DNA from: Escarpia spicata
Taxonomy: Eukaryota > Annelida > Polychaeta > Sabellida > Siboglinidae
DNA length: 64,000 bases
NCBI GenBank assembly: GCA_963995525.1
Contig: OZ023210.1
Location: forward strand, 2,972,073 to 3,036,072
Direction of reading: 5' to 3'
The notes beneath the pieces are model-generated. The model searched no databases. It was not told the DNA's origin and saw nothing but the letters and a program-made list of their open reading frames with translations. The first letter of the stretch is position 1. The number at the start of each line of letters is the position of its first letter. Positions 39,264 to 52,499 of this stretch are shown in pieces. The position numbers and the translations under genes were made by a program.

Positions 39264-41690
39264 TGCTCTAACTACTACACAACCACGCTGCACTCACGAT
39301 GCTCTAACTACTACACAACCACGCTGCACTCACGATGCTCTAACTACTACACAACCACGCTGCACTCACGATGCTCTAACTACTACACAACTACGCTGAA
39401 CTCACGATGCTCTAACTACTACACCACTACGCTGAACTCACGATGCTCTAACTACTACACAACTACGCTGAACTCATGATGCTCTAACTACTACACAACT
39501 ACGCTGAACTCATGATGCTCTAACTACTACACCACTACGCTGAACTCATGATGCTCTAACTACTACACCACTACGCTGAACTCATGATGCTCTAACTACT
39601 ACACCACTACGCTGAACTCATGATGCTCTAACTACTACACCACTACGCTGAACTCAAGATGCTCTAACTACTACACAACTACGCTGAACTCATGATGCTC
39701 TAACTACTACACCACTACGCTGAACTCATGATGCTCTAACTACTACACAACTACGCTGAACTCATGATGCTCTAACTACTACACAACTACGCTGAACTCA
39801 TGATGCTCTAACTACTACACAACTACGCTGAACTCATGATGCTCTAACTACTACACAACTACGCTGAACTCATGATGCTCTAACTACTACACAACTACGC
39901 TGAACTCATGATGCTCTAACTACTACACCACTACGCTGAACTCATGATGCTCTAACTACTACACCACTACGCTGAACTCATGATGCTCTAACTACTACAC
40001 CACTACGCTGAACTCATGATGCTCTAACTACTACACAATTACGCTGAACTCACGATGCTCTAACTACTACACCACTACGCTGAACTCATGATGCTCTAAC
40101 TACTACACCACTCGCTGAACACACGATGCTCTAACTACTACACCACTACGCTGAACTCACGATTCTCTAACTACTACACCATTACGCTGAACTCACGATG
40201 CTCTAACTACTACAACACTACGCTGAACTTATGATGCTCTAACTACTACACCACTACGCTGAACTCATGATGTTCTAACTACTACACCACTACGCTGAAC
40301 TCACGATGCTCTAACTACTACACCACTACGCTGAACTCACGATGCTCTAACTGTTTCAACACTACGCTGAACTCACAATGCTCTAACTACTACACCACTA
40401 CGCTGAACTCACGATGCTCTAACTACTACACCACTACGCTGAACTCACGATGCTCTAATTACTACACAATTACGCTGAACTCATGATGCTCTAACTACTA
40501 CACCATTACGCTGAACTCACGATGCTCTAACTACTACACCACTACGCTGAACTCATGATGCTCTAACAACTACACCACTACGCTGAACTCACGACGCTCT
40601 AACTACTACACCACTATGCTGAACTCACGATGCTCTAACTACTACACCACTACGCTGAACTCATGATGCTCTAACTACTACACCACTCGCTGAACACACG
40701 ATGCTCTAACTACTACACCACTACGCTGAACTCACGATGCTCTAACTACTACACCATTACGCTGAACTCACGATGCTCTAACTACTACACCACTACGCTG
40801 AACTTATGATGCTCTAACTACTACACCACTACGCTGATCTCATGATGCTCTAACTACTACACCACTACGCTGAACTCACGATGCTCTAACTACTACACCA
40901 CTACGCTGAACTCACGATGCTCTAACTGCTTCAACACTACGCTGAACTCACAATGCTCTAACTACTACACCACTACGCTGAACTCATGATGATGTAACTA
41001 CTACACCACTACGCTGAACTCACGATGCTCTAACTACTACACAATTACGCTGAACTCATGGTGCTCTAACTACTATACCACTACGCTGAACTCATGCTGC
41101 TCTAACTACTACACCACTACGCTGAACTCACAATGCTCTAACTACTACACCACTACGCTGAACTCACAATGCTCTAACTACTACACCACTACGCTGAACT
41201 CACGATGCTCTAACTACTACACCACTATGCTGAACTCATGATGCTCTAACTACTACACCACTCGCTGAACACACGATGCTCTAACTACTACACCACTACG
41301 CTGAACTCATGATGCTCTAACTACTACACCACTACGCTGAACTCACAATGCTCTAACTACTACACCACTACGCTGAACTCATGATGCTCTAACTACTACA
41401 CCACTACGCTGAACACACGGTGCTCTAACTACTACACCACTACGCTGAACTCACGATTCTCTAACTACTACACCACTACGCTGAACTCACGATGCTTTAA
41501 CTACTACACCACTACGCTGAACTTATGATGCTCTAACTACTACACCACTACGCTGAACTCATGATGCTCTAACTACTACACAACTACGCTGAACTCACGA
41601 TGCTCTAACTACTACACCACTACGCTGAACTCATGATGCTCTAACTACTACACCACTACGCTGAACTCATGATGCTCTAACTGCTACATC
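39264..41690. repeat. 36-bp satellite with 575-bp higher-order repeat
   Basis: About 67 copies of gctctaactactacaccact + acgctgaactcatgat. Rare variants recur at fixed spacing: ctcgctgaacac (a 35-bp unit) at 40,111, 40,686 and 41,261, and ctgtttcaac/ctgcttcaac at 40,351 and 40,926. Period 575 = 15 x 36 + 35. Confidence 0.97.
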
Positions 41691-42499
41691 GCCACGTTCA
41701 ATTCATGATGTACATTCATGATGTTTGGCACTCGCTTAGCCAGTGTGTTACGCCTGCACATTCAGCACAAAATCATGGTGTAATCTTTGATGATAATTTC
41801 AATTTTTAGACGGCATATTTCTCAAACTTGTCACTGCTGTTATTGTCATATTCGTGATTTACGACGTATTTGCCGTTATTTGCCTCTTTCTGTTGCAAAA
41901 AACTGTCGCAACTGTACTTAGCACCCTAGATCGTCCTGATTATATTTATACTGAACAATATTATTGCGTTACTTCTGAAGTAGGCGGACTGCATTTCGTC
42001 ATCGTGATTAAAAAAGAAGTTTTATGCAAAGTCCATTTGCATATCACCTGTATCCTTGTCAATGGCGCCCTTAGCTTCTTGCGTCATAGCGTACTGATTT
42101 GTATAGGTCTTTGAGTCTGACAAAAAACTATTCCTGGGAAAACGTCTACTTCAATTCCCCAGCGGTTTCATCCTTTGTCATAAAATATTTGTATAACCAT
42201 TCTCCATCTCGATTCGTTTTTATTCTGGCATCTTGATTGGATCTGTCATGTTTTGAGTAACTATTCAACATCCTTCTTTTGATGCTTCTACAGGAAATAG
42301 TCAGGATCTACGTCATCAATATGTTCTCATATACTACACAGGCGTTTCACCAATGTTGACGTAGTCGCAGCATCATTAATGCGGATAACCGCAAATACAG
42401 ATTTAGAATAATTGTAATTGACTAATTGAAAATTACTTTGTACTATGTTGGTACACCGTGACACGGAACCTCCTCAATACCTTGGCTGGAGCACTTCGA

Positions 42500-42795
42500 A
42501 AGCGCCGAAGCGAACAGCCGACAGAACTAAGGGTTTCACTTTGCAGATTCACGGGTTCGGTTGGGTCGGTTCTGTCTCTAATCGCCAGGCAGCGTCATTA
42601 ACACGTGGCGACACCCGGTGGATAGATGGTTAACTCAATCCGCAGATAGATCGTCAGTGAATTGTCCAGGATTTTATATGCCCTACCCCCCAACATTCAT
42701 TTTTTTCTCCCCGGATTTACACGATTCACAAAAGTGGTCTTTGGAGCAGTATAAAAATCTAAATTCCGGTAAAAACCGGAAATTTCTCATCCCTG
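42500..42795 (+). mobile_element. hAT-like element, copy 2 (truncated)
   Basis: About 295 bp shared in opposite orientation with 2,233-2,520 (e.g. cattcatttttttctccccg, gacacccgg, gggttcggttgggtcggttc), ending in tctcatccctg at 42,795. The other terminus is missing. Confidence 0.75.
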
Positions 42796-43180
42796 AAAAT
42801 GATACCAAAACTGAGGGATCTTAGTTATGAACAACGCCTAAAAGAATGTGGTTTAACAACACTAGAAACCAGGAGATTGAGAGGAGAGCAGATAGAAGTG
42901 TTTAAAATATTGAATGGTTATGAAAATATTGATAGAAATATGTTTTTTTTTTCAGTTAAGAAAGATAGAAAGAGTAGAGGACATGAAGTTACATTAGTAA
43001 AGGAGCAATGTAGATTTGACGTAAGAAAGTTCTAATTTTCACAAAGGACTGTGAATGAATGGAACAGATTATCTGATGATTGTGTGGGTGCTAGTAGTGT
43101 GAATATGTTTAAAAAATAAAATCGAAACATACCTCAGAAGGGCTGGATATATGTAAATAAATGGGTTGGACTCTCAATAA
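42796..43180 (+). mobile_element. LINE 3' fragment (C-terminal RT tail)
   Basis: Reads LRDLSYEQRLKECGLTTLET, RRLRGEQIEVFKILNGYE, then after a stop FSQRTVNEWNRLSDDCV and SSVNMFKK. This is the characteristic tail of jockey/CR1-type LINE reverse transcriptases. One in-frame stop. Confidence 0.8.
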
Positions 43181-43339
43181 GCCAACGGGCTTCCTTGTCC
43201 ACCAGCTGCCATCTAGAGTTAATTCTCTGGATAATACATATTTAGAATAATTGTAATTGACTAAGTGAACATTACTTTGTACTGTGTTGGTGCACAGTGA
43301 CACGGAACCTCCTCAATAGTTTGGCTGGAGCAGGACGAG

Positions 43340-45286
43340 TTCCTTTCATTCTTTTTCTCTTGTGCAATATTGGGTCTCGTTTATGTTGTATGTGTTCATG
43401 CTGTACTTAGATATTCAGGGTGTCGTGTGCATCTGCCTGTTTAAACAACTTGAGACTTTCGTATACAACATCAAACTTGCTATACCCTTCATGTTTGACC
43501 TCTTCCTCGCAGTGGACGCTGTTGCATTTTTGTCTTGTCTTTCTCTGAAGATTGGGCCATATTTCCATACCACCTTTGTTACTTGCTTAAGCGCCAGCGG
43601 TCGATCCAATTAAAACGCAGCTTAGTTTCAAGTCCGTTAGGCATCTTACGATGCTCATAATATTGGTAATAAAATAGATCCGAACTTCTGAAATTACACA
43701 TTGTTGATATCAGAAGTAGACAGAATAATTCCTAACTGCAATAATTGAATATGTTTTATTTAATGATGATTTCCTAGGTCCACATTTATAGTTACAAGAC
43801 TAACTAGAAGCCAAAGATTACTTACAAATGTACGGAACACCATCGTCGCAGCAAGTGGCACAGATTCTTTAACTTATTGCTCGACAGCGTCCCACACATT
43901 ACCACGTCGCACGTGGTCGCGCCATTGTATACACAACTAAAGCTTGGTACCGGGCGTAATCGTTTTTGTGTGAAATGCTGTATTTTTATGAACATTGTGT
44001 ATTTCAATGGCGACAATTCTGACCTATTGATTATTATTTATGTATTGAAGTAACTTGTTCGTTATTTTTTATCAATCCAAATTTTAGCTTGTTATCGGGC
44101 GTAATTACCAGTTAAAGTTTGGCTATTTTTTTTATTTGCTCAAAGATCAAATCTATGGACAATATAATAGTAACTGTTAAAAAAATAAACACACAAAACA
44201 TTGAATATATATATATACCAGTTTAGTACCAACGTTAACTTTTAAAAATAAACAGTTTGTAATCGTGGCACATCGGTGAAAAAGATTGGTATCGGGCGTA
44301 ACCACAAAAAGGGCCAATTAGCTATTGCAAAATAATGGGTAGAATTATGTATCATAATATTATGTGGAACTGTATTATTGTTCGTTACGTCGATAATATA
44401 TGTGAAAACAAATTGTGATCTGTCTGGAGAAATACAATTTAGAAATATCGTTATGTATAATTACTATATTTTCATTTTTGTTGCGAATAAATAATTACTA
44501 CAAAAAAAAAAAATACATACAAACAGTACAACATAGTATACAAAATGATTTGGGTTACATTACTTTGTGAAAACATAAAAAATATAAAGAAAATCAATGG
44601 TTTGGTGTCAGGATTGAACCGGCGTCGCCCGATTGTAAAATAAATGAAATTATTCTGAAAACGAGCCCAACCTCGGCGAAACCTAGTCAATTTCTGAGCC
44701 CATTCGCATTCATTGTTTTGAATAAAATTTGATTCATGTGGAACCGTAAGATAACGGCTTGTTCCTCTATGGTGACTAGTGTTTGCATTAGATCGGAATA
44801 TTGCACAATGACTCATTCTGACGCTCGTTTCGACCGAAAAGCTATCCTTGTAAACATGCTCTGAATGCATGGAAAGGGTCGTCCTGGTGGGAGTGTGGGT
44901 CATATGTGACGTCACGATACCACGTGATCGCCTAGCTCATTAAATTTTTATTTTCTGCGGGAATCGCTACATAGACGGGTTTAAAATCGGATTTTAGCTA
45001 ATGCCTTGTTTTTTTCCCTTTAATGTCGAGGATTCGGAGGTGAAAACAAATAGAGAGAAAGGGGGGGGGGCTAAAATATTTGGTTCATATCTTAATACTT
45101 ATATACTAATTACTACACATGTTTTCTACATCGGTGCGTAATAAACGGGATGGCAGGAACCAGTAAATTTAAAGGAAATGTCAGTAGAATGTAGATACCC
45201 AAAATTGTATATTATGAGTTATCGTACATCACATATCGATTTTCGGTTAGCGTACGTCGAACCTACGTATACACAGGGCTATATCA
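43340..45286. other. gene-free AT-rich DNA
   Basis: No gene seen. The motif cgggcgtaa follows ggtac/ttat/ggtat at 43,950, 44,096 and 44,292. A short (at)n lies at 44,204 and a G10 run at 45,061. Confidence 0.5.
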
Positions 45287-45290
45287 TTAA

Positions 45291-46434
45291 AGGGATTCTT
45301 TGAGAATTGTAATATGTAATGCACGCAATTATTAGGTAATCCTGTTAATATGATTATTTCATGTAATTATATGCCTTTATTTCCTTATAATTCTGTTTTA
45401 TTAATCACTAATGACTTTACAATAATATCGAAAAAATAACTCTGCGGAGTTTCTACTTCAATACAAAGTTGAATGTAACGTAACAACTGGCTGTATTGAA
45501 TTTTCTTATAAAACACATATTGGACTTTCTGGAAAACTGAATCAGGAGTTCATAGTGCCAACTGAGACCGTTGTGCTGGATTACAAATTGTCCAACAGCA
45601 AAGTGTTGATTTTTCTGGTGCTTTGCCAAGTTTGGTGGCATCTTTGAAATGTGTATAAAACACAAACACGTGGAGGGATTACCAAAAATAAAATTGCACA
45701 GTGCTTGTAACATGGGTGCCTATAAAGTTTGTCGTTTTCAAATTTTTTCTCCAAAATCACCATGTCTATTTGGGGTCAGGACACTGTTGGACTTCCTACT
45801 TGGTTACAGACGAAAAAAAGTGCATTATATTTTTGAGAAATGATTTTTTACAATGTTCACTTGCTCTGACATAAGTGCATTTTAGTAGTCAGATTTCCCG
45901 GTGTGATTGTAGCAGCTGTTGACAGTAAAATGGAGTCTTTTTAGCTGATTTTACTAAGCGGAAGGGTATCTGGCAGCAATTTGGCTAGTTGACACTTTAG
46001 CCGGATTACTGCCTGCATGCATTTGTAAATATTGACGGGTGTCATACATACAGGCATTTTGCAAGAGCTAGAGATATTAGATTTTGACTAAAATCGACCA
46101 GCATGTCAATGAGATGATAATAACAGCAGGTGGGAAGTTTACGAAACTTTGTAGGTCACGTTTTCTTATAATTACCCGAAACGTTAATATGGTCGCCAAT
46201 GGAAAAACTAACAGTGTGCTGAGCCTTTATACTCGGGCTGCAGAATTAATCATCCACGTGGCAACAAGCTCAAAATTATTCGCGTAAACACAATTGATTA
46301 TCGGCTTTTTGCGCAGATAACACCCAAATTATGCATAACATACAAAACATAAGTAGCAGAGAAAGTACTTATGGGAAATTAATACGTTGTGATACGATAC
46401 ACCTCGAATGTGTATTAGCTTACAAAGAATCCCT
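45291..46434. mobile_element. TTAA-flanked non-autonomous DNA transposon
   Basis: Terminal inverted repeats agggattctttg / caaagaatccct with TTAA on both sides (45,287-45,290 and 46,435-46,438), the target choice of piggyBac- and Kolobok-type elements. Interior open frames are short and unrecognised. Confidence 0.82.
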
Positions 46435-46438
46435 TTAA

Positions 46439-49400
46439 AAACAAAAACATCGTATTGTCGCTGAGGATCCGAGGCTGTGCGTGTTAGGCAACGTGCGATT
46501 GCAAAATCAAGATTCAGGGGCTATTGCACTTAAATAACACGCATACAGTGGTTAGATGGAGGCTTGAACACCTCAAGATCATAGATTCGTGATACAAAAT
46601 CGATTGTATTTATCAAAATAGTACTTACTAGTAAGATTACCGGTCATGAAGATACGCTCTGGTTCTTTGTGTGGCGGTTTGGCGCCTTCTTGTGTTCCTA
46701 CAACTCGTCGGAAGGCTCAAAAATGACCATACACCACCTAGTGTCAAACGGGCGAAGTACGCCAACGGGCGACGTACCATAACAGTCACTAATTGGACCA
46801 TAAAACACCTAATGTCTTATACCACTATTTACCTTAGCATATGCCCACAATACTGCTAGATTATTTCCTACTAATATTTAAATCCCACCACACAAGTATT
46901 ACCCACACGTGCGGTGTACGACAACACGGTTCCCTACCCCACTTTGGAGATCTCTCCCAGATAATTGTTGTAGCCAGAATCGTTTTTTAAGTAGCATTTC
47001 AAAAATATAGGCCCAGGTGCTCTTGTTCTGGGTGAAATCGGGATTATCTACTGTATTTCTCTACACCAAACACTTATAAACTTGAGGGGCGATGTATGAT
47101 AATAAAAAAATACCTCAACAGATAAACAATTACTGGTAATTCATACACGAAATCTGAAGTCAAAAACTGGAGGTCTGGCATTACTAACATAGAGATAAGG
47201 CTAGCCAAATAGTAACTGGATGTATATAACACAGTGTTTACTACTGACAGACAGCTGGAAATAGCGAGATAGTGGAATCACACGAAAATTACACTAAATC
47301 TTGCGATTTATGAGCTGCAGGACTCAAAGATCGCATTTTACATATACAAAAGTGGGATCCCCAGATAGCCCTCATCGAGACGCACACGTAGGATCTCATT
47401 CCAGCCTTGTAATCAGTTTAATAACAGAGATACGGCCCTGAGACCCATTTGCAGCAGTTTGATGAGAAGTGACCATAATTATGTTCTTTGACGCGTTATG
47501 TGAATAATTCAGCCAGTTGTTTCCTTACTGCTTTGATCTACGCGTTCTTGTGTATATCAATCAATTTGACATCCTATCGAGGGATTTTACCTTTTCATCT
47601 TCTCAAGTGCTTGTTCTATTTAAGTAATGGTTAGTGTTTGTGTTATCGGACTGTGGGCAGTGGTAAGACTTCTCGTCTCTACGAACTTTTACTATTTGAA
47701 ATAGTCCAACTATTAGCTGTTTTATTGTTTTTGTAGTATACTAGTATGCATCTTTTTACATTGTGAACTTTCCTGGTTCCTTATTTTGTCTTCTTCAGGT
47801 TGTCTTGGGTAGTATTTTAAGGTCTACGTTTTATGCAGTGCTATTCTGTTTCATTCCAATAATTACATTCTAGAACAAAGTCAATTGCATTTCTGCTGTT
47901 CTATGTTCAGATACCTTCTTTCTGAAACAAATATCCGAGTTAAACATCGAACTTGTTGTCGAGTTATGATTTAACATCAAGTTTGATCTTCTCTTATGTT
48001 GCGTTTATTTACGCAACAATACGACAGATACCCCTGGATTAATTTCAGCCTTAGGTATACGTATAGTCCGTCAACAATTTGCGCTACTATGTCAGGAGTA
48101 CAGTAACATTTCCAACTGATGATATATCCACATTTGACGTATGGCGTTATTTTTATTTAAAATGCTACTCTCGTAACATATAAAGCAGTCAACCTGACAA
48201 CAGCTAATAAGACGAATATGCGCACACCTAAGGTAAACGCAGAAAAAAAGAATCTGGATGTCAAAGGTGATATACAGTATTTCAAATTAATGGATTGTGT
48301 CAGGTTTAACGATGTTTGATACATCGAACTGATGTATTTGATACGAAAGCCGAACAATATTCAGAATTATGAGAACAGCGTGATGAATAAGCGTTGCGCT
48401 TGAGAGCTGGCAGCTGATGTACATAATCATGATAGATGCATAAGCACTGTCTTAATGGGCTTGTGTGGGAACATGGATTAAGACCTTTGCTGGATTTATT
48501 TACCTAATGTATTCAGTATTTATGTATAACGCGATATCGAATTGCAATAAATAATAATTGCACCACGATAATAAATTACCTTCAAATGTGTCTGGTACAT
48601 TGTATTTAGTATAGTGATTCTGACTGATTTAATACAATAGTTGCTAATAATTGTCTAGCTGGATACACCATTCTTGAAAACAATCGTCATAATAAAAATT
48701 GTTTTACGTTTAACGTTTAAAAACAGAGAAACAGTGTCGGACTAACGTAGAGGGCATTGTGTTATTGTACAGACACAAATTAGTCCATACTTCGAAAGCG
48801 TCATAAAAATATTAGGCTAATTTTTATGAGTGGAATAACCATTTGCTGCGGACACAGTCGCGCATGAGTGCGTGCGTAATCCAGGCGCTAAGTGCAATGC
48901 ACTAGGAAACAGCTTTTGTTGCAGGAATAACATTAGGGTGTCCTTCCGACCCGCTTGAGTGCGTCTGTTCCATTTGACATAATGTAAGTTTGCAGCGATA
49001 ACGATATGCAACGGTGTTTTGCCTCATGCGTGTGGAATCGTGCATATGCATCACGCCAGTGCATTCGACACCTCGTAACTTAACGAGTGTCCGTCTCGGA
49101 GGGCGACATCAGCCAACAGGAGCAATAGATTCCTGCGAGGCGGTAATACGACACGGGTGGCTGCACACGGCGATATGTCACTCGTGGCCGCACATGCTAC
49201 ACGGCGTAGCTTCGTCGAAGGTTCTACGTTGTCGCGAGAGGTGTCGAAGACCGGGAGCTGCGAGCTCTGGGTGGTGGCGGCAGAGATGTCTCGGGTGCCG
49301 TCGTTCCCAAAGACGTTTCCCCGTTCCTTGACCTGGTGGGAATGCCACTTGTACCGTGATCGCATCGTCAGGTCGTTGGCCGTCTGGGTTTCATTGCTGT

Positions 49401-52250
49401 GGTCTCCATTACTACAACAATTAAAGCTATATGTATTAACAGGAACAATGTCTTCCATTAAAAAAACAAATTACAAATTTTATTGCTGGCAATGCAATAT
49501 GTACCTACGGGAAAATTTCCATTTTAGTGCAATGCTTTATACTAATAATACATTGTTTTAATCTTGAAAATGAAGTAATGAAAATGAACGGTAGCGCACG
49601 AAGTAGGACCTAACACCGACAAAACGACTGTTCTAATGATATGTCACTTGGAAATTGCATTGCTTCCTGTCAAAAAGAACGATAAATTATTTGGATACCT
49701 CATTTGCTAAATATGTTAATGTTAGGAGTGTCAAAGGTGTTTAACACACAAACACTAAATATTATACAGATGTTTGCCACTATCGGAATATACACACAAG
49801 AGAGGATACTTCGCGTGACAACCTTGTCAACACAGCTTATATTATTATCATCATAACGTCGACCATTATCATTATGTGAACTAGGCTCTGAGTTCCCATA
49901 AAATTACAATTGAAGCGTAGATTATGCTCCGCAGTTCGCATTAAACATCGCGCCAGAGGTCAGTATTTGGCGACTGTGCTGCTATACAACCGAGATAGTG
50001 AAACATCCACGTAAGGCACAGCTATATTTGCTGTCAAAACAGGAAGAGGACACACCTAAGCTTCGATAACACACTTCGACATCGATTTACTGAATGAGAC
50101 ATGAATATATTGAGAGATGAATGGAACCACAGGGAAGGAGGACACGTGCACACCAACGGGACACACCGACCGTCGTCTGACTCCACGTCTACCGCAGTCA
50201 ACGAACCAACCTTTCATTCTTTGCCATGGTGACATATGGATGTTTTCGAGTCTTCTCCGAGAAACTGTTGGGACACCGACGAAAGATGGACGGGACGTAG
50301 TCAGAGTGATGTGGGTCATCTCTCGGTCTCCCTGCGGCAAACAACCTGCTTGTTAGATCGTCAATTGGTGCGAATGCTACTTCAGTGTTGAACTAATATT
50401 TGTCCGTCCAAGTCAAGGAGATCGTAGTCATTATTCATGACACAGGCACTTAGGCTGAGAGGGTGCGACAATTGCGTTCGCACACCGCTGAAGCAAAATA
50501 ATTGCGCACGAGAGAAAAATAGTTCCGCCCAAGGGTGCAGTTAGATGTTTTGGGGCGCGTCAATGGGGTGCAATTGGAGGTTTGGGGGGGAGCATGCAAT
50601 CGTACGTCAAAAATGCACCCTCGCCAAAAAACAACCACGCTACGGGCCTGTTACATGTGTACATTTACAGTTTCAATCACCAAAATGTATTTGTTTTACT
50701 AAACCTATTGTGTGTGAACCAGTATAAATGTTATAAACTTGTTGTCATCAGTTACAGATATGGTTAATATATAAGCCAAAGTCGTTCCTGCCCACTTCCA
50801 TTTTGTAATTTTCCGCTATCCCTTATTGTAATTGCTGGACTACAATAAGTTAATTACACTGTTAGGTTAACACCGAGTCTTTGATCACTAAATTGGTCCC
50901 ATTGCCTTCTTTTTCTGATTTCAGTTTGTACGCCTCTTTTGTGTCATTCCTATACCTGACATACATTCCGCTACAATAATGTTATCACTGCGTGTAGCAC
51001 AACTTAATGTTTTGCCCGTTTTTATTTACTATGCTCCAGAAACTTAAGCATACACTGTATCATACTTTTAAGTGCAATTCTAAATGTATTTTGGATGTGT
51101 TCCTTGCATATTTCTTTTACTATTTCATTTGTGGTCCCTTTAATTTCATGTTACTTGTAACTTGTGCCGCCATCAAAGTCTTTGATAACTGTAGGCACAT
51201 ATCCTTAGTTACTGCTCTCTGTAAGATAAACCCACCCTTCGTTAATATGTTTTCTATGTGTGCAAAGCTCCAGTTCGCACGAAACCGATGCCTCCCATAT
51301 AATTTCTACTGCATTTGTACTTGCAAAGCTCATACAACAGGCTGACTAGTCGTACGAAAACAACCTAATTACTATTACTCCATAATATGAAACTCAAAAT
51401 GAAACTCAGATAAGGTACAAACATGATTAAACTGCCATTTTAAAAATTTTGATGCTACAGTTATTTGTTTGAAAGCATGTAAAGAAAGCAAGATGACTGC
51501 CATATTAGAACATCCGAGATTGTAATCACGAAAACGTAAACAAATTACGGTTTTTGATATTTTCGTAACGTGATATAGTATAGACATGACTAAGCTGCCA
51601 TTTTATATTTTGCGAAAATAACAAACACCGTTACATATATATATATATATATTATGACAGTTGAATCATGTTTACACCGTATCGGGTTCCGAGAAATCCT
51701 TAATAAGTTGATGTTTACGTTTCGTGCGGATATTATCCACATCTCTATCAATGAGTATATATATATCATAGACGCGGGAACAGGGGGGGGGGGGGCAAAG
51801 GGGGCAGCTGTCCACTGGAATTTATCTGGGGGGACAGACATATGGTTCTGCCCCCCCCCCCCCAATTAAATGTGAGCGTGAATGTTTTTTTGTGTGGCGA
51901 GTGTCAATGGCGGGTGAAAATGTAAATTTGATGAGACGATTAATGTGTAATTTGGTCTACTGTAATTAAGAACGAAACGGAGAGGTAGTGCTAACAATCG
52001 GCATATATCTCCTTCAAGTGCACCTGCTGCAGATTCCTTGCATTGCTTATATGGACCGATAAAACATAATTGATGCACAACACGGCCTTCCTAAACCAAC
52101 ATCCTGGGCGTAACAACGTATACTCGTAATTTGGCTAATGTCTTCGGTAATCATCAGGCATCAGCGTCACCCCAAGGAACAGGATTACTACAATGGTAGC
52201 TGCGGGGGTCACTTTAAGATGAGTAGCCTCGGTGACAACTTTAAGACAAC
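46439..52250. other. 5.8 kb without recognisable genes
   Basis: AT-rich single-copy DNA. Notable spots: a CpG-richer block at about 49,050-49,400 with overlapping short frames on both strands but no recognisable protein, an (at)n run at 51,636-51,652, and G13 (51,783-51,795) facing C13 (51,851-51,863). Confidence 0.5.
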
Positions 52251-52499
52251 GTCCGCCAATTTGCATGTGACACTATCCTTTATAAGACCATCAAGACTAA
52301 AGAAGACTACATGAAACTCCAACAAAATGACGTGAGTTGAGTTGACTGTTCACTGCACAGCCAAATCACTGGGTGTGGATATCAACAAAAACCTACACTG
52401 GGGTAACCATGTCAAGACAACCGCGAAGGCGAACAAAACCAGCTAGCGCTTTCACTTACATAAAACGTAAAAGGTATCTATAGGCGTAGTCCAACGTAA

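Larger units (their letters stand above)
42402..43332. repeat. pair of ~92-bp direct repeats flanking TE fragments
   Basis: tttagaataattgtaattga...ggctggagca at 42,402-42,493 and 43,241-43,332, about 90% alike. Between them lie hAT copy 2 and a LINE 3' fragment. They could be one element's repeated ends or a duplicated target. Confidence 0.7.

Noticed and set aside
44472..44915. 147-codon - strand frame
   Set aside because: Composition shifts from mixed to Phe/Ile-rich AT sequence, no similarity recognised and no splice or start context.
49051..49561. Overlapping 134-135 codon frames on both strands
   Set aside because: No recognisable domain; local CpG-richness lowers stop frequency. May be a regulatory island but nothing supports a gene.
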